Of a DNA stretch of 5,137 bases, positions 1-5,137 are shown piece by piece. The translations under genes and the position numbers were made by a program. The notes below the pieces were generated by a model, which saw nothing but the letters and a program-made list of their open reading frames with translations, made no database searches and was not told the DNA's origin. The stretch's first letter is position 1, and each line of letters opens with the position of its first letter. Source of the stretch: DASYTH01 sp035712165 (GTDB taxonomy: Bacteria > Actinomycetota > Actinomycetes > Mycobacteriales > Pseudonocardiaceae); assembly GCF_035712165.1 (NCBI RefSeq), contig NZ_DASTBH010000564.1, positions 1 through 5,137 of the forward strand, given 5' to 3'.

Positions 1-2124
1 GCCGATGGCCGGGCTGAGCGTGATTCCGGCCCAGGCGAGGACCCCGGCCGCCAGGGGGATGGCGATGATGTTGTAGCCGGCGGCCCAGGCCAGGTTCTGG
101 ATCATCTTGCGGTACGACGCCCGGGACAGCCGGATCACGCCGGTGACGCCGCGCGGGTCGGAGGAGGCGAGCACGACGCCGGCCGACTCGATGGCCACGT
201 CGGTGCCGGCCCCGATGGCCAGGCCGACGTCGGCGCGGGCCAGCGCGGGGGCGTCGTTGACGCCGTCGCCGACCATCGCCACCGTCAAGCCGCGAGCTTG
301 CAGGTCGGCCACGGCCTTGTCCTTGTCGGCCGGGAGGACCTCGGCGAAGACCTCGTCCACGCCGGGGCGGAATCCCAGGTCGGCGGCGACGGCCTCGGCG
401 ACCGGCCGGGCGTCGCCGGTGATCATCACGATCTTCTTGACGCCCTGCTCGCGCAGTTGGGCGATGGCCTGGCGGGCCTCGGGGCGGACCTCGTCCTCGA
501 GGGCGAACGCACCGAGCACCTCCGGCTGGCCGGACCGGGCCGCCGATTGCGGCAGGCGGATCAGGTGCAGCACCGCCGCACCGCGCCGCGACCAACCGTC
601 GGTCCGCTCCGCCAGTTCGGCCGGCACGCGGACGTCCAGTTCGCGGAGCAGGGCCGGTCCGCCCACGGCGTACGCGGTGTCGCCCACCGTGGCCTGTACG
701 CCGCGGCCGGTCAGCGACCGGAAGTCCCGGGCGCTGGCCCGCAGCCCGCGGTCGGCGGCCACCTTGACGATCGCCTTCGCGAGCGGGTGTTCGCTGTCGG
801 CCTCCACCGCGGCGGCGGTGCGCAGCACGTCGTCCTCGGTGATCGCGGATGTGGCGGCCATGGCGGTGACGGTGTGCGCGCCCTTGGTCAGGGTGCCGGT
901 CTTGTCGAACAGCACCGCGTCGACGGTGCGCATCCGTTCCAGGGCGAGGCGGTCCTTGACCAGGATGCCGGCCTTGGCCGATACGGCCGTGGACAGCGCG
1001 ATCACCAGCGGGATGGCCAGCCCGAGGGCGTGCGGGCAGGCGATCACCAGCACGGTCACCGTGCGGACCACGGACTGGTCGAGGTCGCCGAGCGCCCACC
1101 ACACGACGAACGTGACCAGGGCGGCGGCGGTGGCGATGTAGAACAGCATCGCGGCGAACCGGTCGGCGAGCACCTGGGCCCGCCCGCTGGACGCCTGCGC
1201 CTGCGCGACGAGCCGGCCGATGCCGGCCAGCGCGGTGTCCTCACCGACGGCGTCCACCTGGACCCGTAGCGCCGAGTCGGTGGCCACCGTGCCGGCGACG
1301 ACCCGGTCGCCGAGGCCGCGCGGCACCGGCCGCGACTCGCCGGTAATCATCGACTCGTCCAGCTCAGCCGACCCGTCGACGATGCGGCCGTCGGCGGGCA
1401 CCCGGGCACCGGAGCGGACCAGCACGGTGTCACCGACGCGCAGGTCGCCGACGAGAACGCGACGCACGGTCCCGTCGGGATCGACCACCTCGGCATCGTC
1501 GGGCAGCAACGCCGCCAGCGCCGCCAGCGCCCCCTGGGCCTGGCCGATCGCCTTCATCTCCTGCCAGTGCCCGAGCAGCATGATGGTCACCAGGGCGGCC
1601 AGCTCCCACCAGAAGTCCAGGTCGAACAGGCCGAACGTCGTGGCCAGCGACGCGACGTAGGCGACGGTGATGGCCATCGAGATCAGCAACATCATGCCCG
1701 GCGCGCGGTCGCGGATCTCGCGCACGCCGCCGACGAGGAACGGCCAGCCGCCGTAGAAGAACACGACCGAACCCAGCACCGGGCCGACCCAGTCGATGCC
1801 GGGGAAGTCGAGGGTGTAGCCGAACCAGTCCATCACCATGTCGCTGGTGACGACGATGGGCACGGTCAGGGCGAGACTGAGCCAGAACTTGCGGCGGAAC
1901 TGCTCCGGGTCGTGCCCGGCGTGCTTGTCATGGCCCTGATGCCCACCGTGCCCGGCGGGACCGCCGCCACCGGCGTGCGGTTCGTGGTCGAGGTGACGGC
2001 TCGACGACCGGTGCTCCGGGTGCCCACCAGCGGTCGTCGAAGCCGCATCGAGGTGCTGGCCGTGCGGGCCGCCGGTCGGTGCTGTCGCGGTCGAACTGTC
2101 GCGGCTGGTGTGCTGGTGCTCCAT
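1..2124 (-). CDS. copB: Copper-type P1B (P1B-3, CopB-like) transport ATPase, C-terminus cut by window edge
   Basis: This is an inner-membrane heavy-metal efflux pump driven by ATP. The 708 visible codons run without a stop from ATG at 2124 to the left edge. Residues 1-71 are a His-rich tail with 14 histidines, and no CxxC metal-binding domain is present. Membrane helices lie near 82-102, 113-133, 144-164, 171-186, 324-344, 353-375 and 679-698. The catalytic signatures are all present: TGE 261-263, CPH 363-365 in helix six, DKTGT 407-411 (phosphorylated Asp407), HP 446-447 and GDGVND 619-624. Helix seven has YN-x4-P (Tyr684, Asn685, Pro690). CPH with a His-rich tail is the family signature of CopB-type P1B-3 pumps (Cu, perhaps Ag); CPC-type Cu(I) pumps differ. 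The last helix and roughly 30-40 residues are probably missing. A GGAGGTG ribosome site 8 bp upstream supports the start. Family is near certain; the exact metal is inferred. Confidence 0.95.
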   Translation of the reverse strand, partial: MEHQHTSRDSSTATAPTGGPHGQHLDAASTTAGGHPEHRSSSRHLDHEPHAGGGGPAGHGGHQGHDKHAGHDPEQFRRKFWLSLALTVPIVVTSDMVMDWFGYTLDFPGIDWVGPVLGSVVFFYGGWPFLVGGVREIRDRAPGMMLLISMAITVAYVASLATTFGLFDLDFWWELAALVTIMLLGHWQEMKAIGQAQGALAALAALLPDDAEVVDPDGTVRRVLVGDLRVGDTVLVRSGARVPADGRIVDGSAELDESMITGESRPVPRGLGDRVVAGTVATDSALRVQVDAVGEDTALAGIGRLVAQAQASSGRAQVLADRFAAMLFYIATAAALVTFVVWWALGDLDQSVVRTVTVLVIACPHALGLAIPLVIALSTAVSAKAGILVKDRLALERMRTVDAVLFDKTGTLTKGAHTVTAMAATSAITEDDVLRTAAAVEADSEHPLAKAIVKVAADRGLRASARDFRSLTGRGVQATVGDTAYAVGGPALLRELDVRVPAELAERTDGWSRRGAAVLHLIRLPQSAARSGQPEVLGAFALEDEVRPEARQAIAQLREQGVKKIVMITGDARPVAEAVAADLGFRPGVDEVFAEVLPADKDKAVADLQARGLTVAMVGDGVNDAPALARADVGLAIGAGTDVAIESAGVVLASSDPRGVTGVIRLSRASYRKMIQNLAWAAGYNIIAIPLAAGVLAWAGITLSPAIG

Positions 2125-2130
2125 CGGTAC

Positions 2131-2137
2131 CACCTCC
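2131..2137 (-). promoter_or_regulatory. Ribosome binding site of the copper ATPase
   Basis: On the minus strand this reads GGAGGTG. The GGAGG core lies 8 nt before the ATG at 2124, which is close to ideal and fixes the ATPase start. Confidence 0.85.
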
Positions 2138-2144
2138 GGACACG

Positions 2145-2173
2145 AACATATACCCCCCTGGGGTATAGCGCAA
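2145..2173 (-). promoter_or_regulatory. Probable promoter of the copper ATPase
   Basis: On the minus strand a -35 candidate TTGCGC (2168-2173) is followed after exactly 17 bp by a -10 candidate TATGTT (2145-2150). Matches to the housekeeping consensus are 3 of 6 and 4 of 6. Transcription would begin near 2138, giving a leader of about 14 nt that still contains the GGAGGTG site. The spacer is almost entirely occupied by an inverted repeat, as in promoters where a repressor blocks or distorts polymerase binding. The call rests on spacing and context rather than on strong hexamers. Confidence 0.6.
2149..2167. promoter_or_regulatory. CsoR/RicR-like copper operator (perfect inverted repeat)
   Basis: TATACCCC at 2149-2156 and GGGGTATA at 2160-2167 are perfect 8-bp inverted arms around a 3-bp centre (CCT). 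A-T flanks around a C-run/G-run dyad are the established form of operators bound by Cu(I)-sensing CsoR/RicR-family repressors in actinobacteria. The site covers the spacer and touches the -10 of the ATPase promoter. It is 38 bp upstream of the hydrolase start on the other strand. The expected behaviour is repression without copper and release when Cu(I) binds the repressor. The repressor gene is not in this window, so the assignment is by motif and by the neighbouring copper pump. Confidence 0.8.
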
Positions 2174-2193
2174 CTGTTTGCCGTTCGTGGACG

Positions 2194-2199
2194 TAACCT
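2194..2199 (+). promoter_or_regulatory. Candidate -10 element for leaderless transcription of the hydrolase
   Basis: TAACCT fits the TAnnnT pattern of actinobacterial -10 elements. It ends 6 nt before the GTG at 2206, so transcription would begin at or next to the start codon. No convincing -35 is visible around 2171-2176. There is also no clear Shine-Dalgarno before this GTG, only GGGG at 2200-2203, which is too close to be useful. Both facts fit a leaderless message but do not prove it. Confidence 0.35.
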
Positions 2200-2205
2200 G
2201 GGGCG

Positions 2206-3180
2206 GTGCAGTACGCCGACTGGGGTGAGCGCGCCACTCGCTGGTCCGGAATTCGCAGCGAGACAGTCGATGTGCGCGGCACGAAGGCGCACTACCTGGT
2301 GACTGATCAGACGCGGACGTCGGAAGTGCCGGTTCACCTGCTCGTTCCCAACCCGGCCAACAGCGCCTCGAACTGGCTCGACGTGCTCGCGGAACTGCGA
2401 CCACACGCGAACGCGATCGCGGTAGACCTGCCCGGCACGATCGCCGGCCACACCGCGCTGCCGAACCGGCGCGCGGCGAGCATCGAAGCCAACGTGCTGT
2501 TCTTGCGCGATTTCGCTGAGGCACTCGATCTCGATCGGGTCGTGGTTCACGGCTGGTCGGCGGGCGGGGTGATTGCGTTGCTGTTCGCCGACCAGGCGCC
2601 CGAACGGGTCGCCGGGCTCGTGTTGGTGGTGCCGGCACTTCCTCCCCCGCTGAGCGACGGCGAGGCGCGCATGTGGAGAACCCTTGGCAGGGCGGGGTTG
2701 GCCGTCGTCGCGGCGGTCACCCTGGTGCTGTTCCGCGTTTCGGGGCGGCGCATCCTCGCGGCGCAACTGCGGGTACTGGAAAACCCCGCGTCGATCGCGG
2801 GCAGAAAATGGAACACGGGCGGTGACCTGACGAGAATGTCGCCGGAAATCGCCAGTCTCATGCGGGACGAGATGTCGGCGGTCGAGCCGCCGCGCTTGGC
2901 GAGCGCGGTCACGGTGTATGCCTCGCTGATGTCGCTGATGTTCGTCAGGCGGCGACCCCTGCTCGACGCGATGCGCCGGGTCGCGTCGCCGAGTCTCCTT
3001 GTCTGGGGCGATGAGGATCGCCTCACTCCCCGCGCGTCGATCGATGACTGGACGGCGCAGCGGCCCGACTGGAACCTGGCGGTCCTCCACCGCGTGGGTC
3101 ACGCGCCGCCGTTCGAAGTCCCCGCCGACTACGCTCGCACGGTTGTCGACTGGTGTGGTCCACGGGTTCACGACCGGTAG
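2206..3180 (+). CDS. Alpha/beta-fold hydrolase
   Basis: This 324-residue protein has the layout of the alpha/beta hydrolase superfamily; its substrate is unknown. The nucleophile elbow is GWSAGG with Ser118. The acid is probably Asp271 in GDEDRLTP, and the base is His299 in VGHAPPF, giving a complete triad. Residues 45-57, where many relatives have an HG oxyanion turn, read LLVPNPANSASNW, so the usual HG is absent. The cap (about 145-255) contains a very hydrophobic stretch at 163-177 that could contact membrane or a lipid substrate. There is no signal peptide, so it is probably cytoplasmic or membrane-associated. The GTG at 2206 is favoured because strand residues before the next candidate start (GTG 2271) fit the fold. 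It is divergent from the copper ATPase across 81 bp. Esterase, lactonase, epoxide hydrolase or haloalkane dehalogenase activity cannot be told apart here. Confidence 0.88.
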   Translation: MQYADWGERATRWSGIRSETVDVRGTKAHYLVTDQTRTSEVPVHLLVPNPANSASNWLDVLAELRPHANAIAVDLPGTIAGHTALPNRRAASIEANVLFLRDFAEALDLDRVVVHGWSAGGVIALLFADQAPERVAGLVLVVPALPPPLSDGEARMWRTLGRAGLAVVAAVTLVLFRVSGRRILAAQLRVLENPASIAGRKWNTGGDLTRMSPEIASLMRDEMSAVEPPRLASAVTVYASLMSLMFVRRRPLLDAMRRVASPSLLVWGDEDRLTPRASIDDWTAQRPDWNLAVLHRVGHAPPFEVPADYARTVVDWCGPRVHDR

Positions 3181-3322
3181 AGCCGACCCGTACATCGCCA
3201 AACCCGGCCACTTCAATCCGGACGCGACGGTCCAGCGACGAATGGCCGGCAATCTACCGCGACAAGGTGCCCGGACGAGTGCTGAGCCGATTGTGACGCC
3301 ACGATGACATCGACGGTGAGCC

Positions 3323-3340
3323 TAGGGCCGATACACCCTA
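3323..3340. repeat. Short inverted repeat upstream of the lectin-like gene
   Basis: TAGGG (3323-3327) and CCCTA (3336-3340) are inverted arms separated by 8 bp, ending 6 bp before the ribosome site of the next gene. The arms are only 5 bp, so chance is a real possibility. The rest of the 178-bp gap 3181-3358 shows no clear promoter hexamers and no strong terminator. Confidence 0.25.
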
Positions 3341-3346
3341 TCCGTT

Positions 3347-3352
3347 GAGGAG
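3347..3352 (+). promoter_or_regulatory. Ribosome binding site of the secreted lectin-like gene
   Basis: GAGGAG lies 6 nt before the ATG at 3359 and fixes that start. Confidence 0.8.
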
Positions 3353-3358
3353 TCGGCC

Positions 3359-3904
3359 ATGCCCAAGTATCACCTCGTCCAGCGGCTCGCGGGCCTCGTA
3401 GTGGCGGCGGCGGTCACCGTAGCCGTCACGGTCATCGCCGCGCTTGCCACGCCGTCGCCCGCTCAGGCGGGGCCGAACTGGATCCGCATCAACGCATTCC
3501 ACAGCAACCTCGTCGCCACGATCCCGGCACCCTGGACGACGAACAACCTCGTGGCCCAACAGCAGCCGTACAGCGTCAACGCGCGGAACGGTCACTGGCA
3601 GGAGGTCGCAGTCCCCAACGCCCCGGGGATGGTCCAGTTCGTGAACCGGAGAAGCGCTCAGTGCCTCGGCCTTGGCGTCGCTGTCTTCACCCCGGGGGAG
3701 CTGATCGACCAGAATCCGTGCAACGCAAGCGACCCGACCCAGTGGTGGTACCTCGAGCAGGATCCGCTGCAGCCCGCGTACCGCATCTACAACGGGGCCA
3801 GTTGGATGGCGATGACCGTGGAGAACGGCTCCGTCCTGGCGGGCGCCCGATTCGTCCAGCGGCCGTTCGTCGGTGGCGCCAATCAACTCATGCAGATCTG
3901 GTAA
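3359..3904 (+). CDS. Secreted single-domain ricin-type beta-trefoil protein
   Basis: This 181-residue protein starts with a Sec signal peptide: a Lys/Arg-containing N-region, a long hydrophobic core at about 11-30, and a likely cut after AQA at residue 37. The mature part is about 144 residues, the size of one beta-trefoil. Three repeats of roughly 45 residues can be seen, starting near WIRI (41), VQFV (92) and YRIY (141). They end with the QxW-type segments HWQEV (79-83), TQWWYL (127-132) and QLMQIW (176-181). The third repeat carries the typical VQRPFVGGANQ ending. Cys102 and Cys121 in the second repeat match the usual intra-repeat disulfide. Ricin-type domains normally bind carbohydrate, but the Asp of the common CLDV-like segment is not seen in any repeat (NLVAT, CLGLG, WMAMT). 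There is no attached enzyme domain. It is transcribed alone as far as can be seen. The fold is well supported; the ligand is unknown. Confidence 0.85.
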   Translation: MPKYHLVQRLAGLVVAAAVTVAVTVIAALATPSPAQAGPNWIRINAFHSNLVATIPAPWTTNNLVAQQQPYSVNARNGHWQEVAVPNAPGMVQFVNRRSAQCLGLGVAVFTPGELIDQNPCNASDPTQWWYLEQDPLQPAYRIYNGASWMAMTVENGSVLAGARFVQRPFVGGANQLMQIW

Positions 3905-4202
3905 CGGCACGCCACCCGCGCCGGGCTCGGGCGTCGCATCCCCGGTTCCGAAGCTGGACCGCGGGCCGATGAGCAGGCACTCTCGCGGTCGCCGATGAAG
4001 CTGCGCGGTCACCGGCGGACGGCGACGCGACGCCGCGGGCGGGCTGCACGCTCACGGCGTACAGCTGCCACGGGCGGTTCCCCGCGGGCATACGTGGAAC
4101 CTACCCATGTCTTGTCCCGTTCCTGCTTACGGCCCCGGTCCGGGTGCGGCGCACCGCCGGCGAGGGACGAGCCACGCCCGCCGCCGGTCGGAAGGCGCGG
4201 GT

Positions 4203-4218
4203 TTCCGGGCGCCCGGAA
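4203..4218. repeat. Perfect 16-bp palindrome
   Basis: TTCCGGGC is followed directly by its exact reverse complement GCCCGGAA. The A/T-capped ends and lack of spacer suit a dimeric DNA-binding protein. As RNA it could form a 6-bp stem with a GCGC loop. It lies about 180 bp before the start of the last gene. Function is inferred from symmetry only. Confidence 0.45.
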
Positions 4219-4229
4219 TGACCGCCTCA

Positions 4230-4248
4230 CCGCCAACTTAAGTGGCGG
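4230..4248. repeat. Inverted repeat CCGCCA-N7-TGGCGG
   Basis: Six-base arms at 4230-4235 and 4243-4248 flank ACTTAAG. The centre is itself nearly symmetric: ACTTAAGT at 4236-4243 is a palindrome, so the dyad extends to 9 paired bases per side if one A is bulged. It lies 11 bp after the 16-bp palindrome. No T-run follows, so it does not resemble a classical terminator. It may be an operator or an RNA stem. Confidence 0.4.
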
Positions 4249-4301
4249 GCACCCATGTCCGACGGGTGACCGGATGGAAGCGTCGTCCGCGTACCGCGGG
4301 C

Positions 4302-4327
4302 GACCGCGCCGGTGCCGGCGGGCGGTC
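4302..4327 (+). other. GC-rich hairpin in the probable leader of the last gene
   Basis: GACCGC (4302-4307) pairs with GCGGTC (4322-4327). GCCG (4308-4311) pairs with CGGC (4316-4319) around a GTGC loop, with two unpaired G at 4320-4321. This gives ten base pairs, mostly G-C. It sits 55 bp before the ribosome site of the next gene. It could be a terminator without a T-run, a leader structure, or simply a product of high GC content. Confidence 0.3.
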
Positions 4328-4381
4328 ACGGCGGCTTCAACCCACTTTCAGCGCACTCTGTCGCCGTCTCGAACCGACGTC

Positions 4382-4389
4382 AGGAAGGA
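4382..4389 (+). promoter_or_regulatory. Ribosome binding site that decides the start of the last gene
   Basis: AGGAAGGA lies 9 nt before ATG 4399. This, together with the signal peptide that begins there, favours ATG 4399 over the in-frame GTG at 4312. That upstream start would place 29 poorly coding residues before the signal peptide. Confidence 0.75.
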
Positions 4390-4398
4390 CTGCGTGGC

Positions 4399-5112
4399 AT
4401 GAACATCGGACGATGGCTCCTGCGTCGGGGGCCGCTGATCGTAGCGACGCTGGCCATGACGGGGGCGGCGGTCATCGCCCCCGTACCCGCGTCGGCCGGC
4501 GCCGCCAACATCTTCTGCAACTTGTCGTCACCTTACCCACAGGTGAACGCGGCCAGGACGCTCGTCACCGCCGACGCGCACGTCACCTGCTTCGGTGGCG
4601 TGCCCTCGGGCATCAACCTGTCGCTCGACCTCGCCCGCGACGGCGTGATCGTGGCCTCGACCCTGACCGGCGGGAGCGCGGTGGTGGTCGCGTCCTGCGT
4701 GCCCGGCAACTACGTGGCGACGGCCTGGGCCACCATCTGGTATCCGTTCGGCAACATCCCGGCATCCGACTCCATCCGGTGGCAGAGCCCGAGCGTCTAC
4801 ATCAGTTGCACCGCGCCACCCGTCCCCACCACACCCGTCGTGGCCAACCCCGGCAACCAGTCGACGCTCCTGCGCACCTCCGCCACCCTGCAGATGACCG
4901 CCACCGGCGGAACTTCCCCCTACACCTGGTCGGCCACCGGCCTGCCCACCGGTCTGTCGATCAACCCGAGCACAGGCCTGATCAGCGGCACCGTCACGCA
5001 GTACGCCGCCTACACCGTCACGGTCACCGCGGTGGACACGGCCGGCCGCGCCGGCAGTGCCCAGTTCGGCTGGCGCGTCAGGCTTGGCGCCTGCGGCAGC
5101 CGGAGGTGCTGA
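4399..5112 (+). CDS. Secreted protein with a four-Cys beta-rich domain and a putative Ig (He_PIG-like) domain
   Basis: The 237-residue product begins with a Sec signal peptide: RWLLRR N-region, hydrophobic core at about 12-28, and a likely cut after ASA at residue 33. Residues 38-138 form a beta-rich module with Cys40, Cys64, Cys100 and Cys137, probably two disulfides. I do not recognise a named family for this module, though similar small exported domains occur in actinobacteria. A Pro/Thr linker (139-147) leads to residues 148-227. That segment has the pattern of putative Ig He_PIG domains: NPGNQ, then SPYTWSATGLPTGLSI, STGLISGT, and a closing beta hairpin ending FGWRV. Such domains usually serve as spacers or adhesion modules outside the cell. 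No enzyme motif, LPxTG sorting signal or membrane anchor is seen, so it is probably released or held non-covalently. The last ten residues (RLGACGSRRC) do not fit the domain and may reflect a frameshift or junction near 5080. Confidence 0.85.
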   Translation: MNIGRWLLRRGPLIVATLAMTGAAVIAPVPASAGAANIFCNLSSPYPQVNAARTLVTADAHVTCFGGVPSGINLSLDLARDGVIVASTLTGGSAVVVASCVPGNYVATAWATIWYPFGNIPASDSIRWQSPSVYISCTAPPVPTTPVVANPGNQSTLLRTSATLQMTATGGTSPYTWSATGLPTGLSINPSTGLISGTVTQYAAYTVTVTAVDTAGRAGSAQFGWRVRLGACGSRRC

Positions 5113-5137
5113 AGCCTGTCCAGCGGATCATCGAAGC

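Larger units (their letters stand above)
3905..4398. other. Non-coding gap with dyad symmetries; no convincing gene
   Basis: These 494 bp between two exported-protein genes hold no frame with a believable product. The open frames present give Arg-rich, low-complexity translations without a ribosome site. Just after the stop at 3904, short GC-rich inverted segments (3909-3918 against 3928-3934, with a 3-nt bulge) could form a weak hairpin and help end transcription. No T-run follows. A perfect 16-bp palindrome (4203-4218), a second dyad (4230-4248) and a GC-rich hairpin (4302-4327) crowd the half nearest the next gene. Together they suggest regulatory DNA or a structured leader. No known riboswitch class was recognised by eye, and promoter hexamers for the downstream gene are not clear. 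Confidence 0.6.

Noticed and set aside
1508..1535. Short tandem CGCCGCCAG-like repeat
   Set aside because: It encodes an Ala/Leu-rich stretch (ALAALAALL) of the ATPase and is explained by codon bias.
107..1660. Long plus-strand open frames (107-1141, 298-1269, 1220-1660)
   Set aside because: They lie opposite the P-type ATPase, whose motifs are all in one minus-strand frame. Their translations are Ser/Arg/Ala- or Gly/Asp/His-rich without domains, as expected for shadows in GC-rich DNA.
1567..2196. Plus-strand frame 1567-2196 and minus-strand frames 1866-2282 and 1928-2638
   Set aside because: They overlap the ATPase 5' region, the operator or the hydrolase in the wrong frame. Composition is Arg/Pro-biased and no ribosome site or domain is visible.
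2547..3026. Minus-strand frame inside the hydrolase
   Set aside because: It is antisense to a gene with an intact catalytic triad, and its translation has no recognisable features.
3165..3180. Short dyads around the hydrolase stop codon as a terminator
   Set aside because: The stems are only 4-6 bp with no T-run, no better than expected by chance in this composition.
3338..4012. 224-codon minus-strand frame opposite the lectin-like gene
   Set aside because: The plus strand has a ribosome site, a signal peptide and a beta-trefoil pattern. The antisense product is Arg/Asp/Gly-rich with no ribosome site.
4312..4398. In-frame upstream GTG start for the last gene
   Set aside because: It would put 29 residues before a well-formed signal peptide. 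AGGAAGGA with 9-nt spacing points to ATG 4399.
3905..4398. A c-di-AMP (ydaO-type) or other known riboswitch, as often found upstream of secreted actinobacterial cell-wall proteins
   Set aside because: I could not find the conserved sequence blocks of any class by eye. The hairpins alone do not support a named riboswitch.
3995..4402. Open frames in the gap (plus 3995-4402, minus 4009-4329)
   Set aside because: Arg-rich low-complexity translations, no Shine-Dalgarno and no domains. The region is better read as non-coding.

Overview
The window is GC-rich DNA with a strong preference for G or C at third codon positions. It has GTG as well as ATG starts and Shine-Dalgarno sequences of the GGAGG/GAGGAG type. 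It also encodes secreted proteins with Sec signal peptides and small beta-rich domains. Together these suggest a high-GC actinobacterium, probably an actinomycete; genus cannot be told from this sequence. No tRNA, rRNA, CRISPR array or recognisable insertion sequence was seen.

Left part (1-2124, minus strand): a nearly complete copper-type P1B ATPase runs off the left edge, so its C-terminus is missing. It has a His-rich N-terminus, a CPH motif in the sixth membrane helix, and all the catalytic signatures of P-type ATPases. Its 81-bp upstream gap (2125-2205) holds a good Shine-Dalgarno and a plausible -35/-10 pair. The whole 17-bp promoter spacer lies inside a perfect 8+3+8 bp inverted repeat (TATACCCC-N3-GGGGTATA), of the kind bound by CsoR/RicR-family copper repressors in actinobacteria. 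This is the clearest regulatory logic in the window: a copper-derepressed efflux pump.

Middle (2206-3180, plus strand): a divergently transcribed alpha/beta hydrolase with an intact Ser-Asp-His triad. It shares the intergenic region with the ATPase and may be translated from a leaderless GTG. Whether copper controls it is open.

Right part (3359-5112, plus strand): two small secreted proteins, each with its own ribosome binding site. The first is a single ricin-type beta-trefoil whose usual sugar-binding aspartates appear to be absent. The second is a 237-residue exported protein with an unassigned four-cysteine beta-rich domain followed by a putative Ig (He_PIG-like) domain. Between them, 3905-4398 (494 bp) has no convincing gene but contains several dyad symmetries. 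The window ends 25 bp after the last stop codon.

I see no evidence that the four genes form one system. The copper pump and its operator are a unit, the hydrolase is a divergent neighbour, and the two exported proteins look like independent single-gene units. I did not find a strong candidate for an entirely new system. The most useful leads are the promoter-embedded operator next to the divergent hydrolase, the lectin fold without canonical sugar ligands, the paired palindromes upstream of the last gene, and the odd C-terminal tail of that gene.
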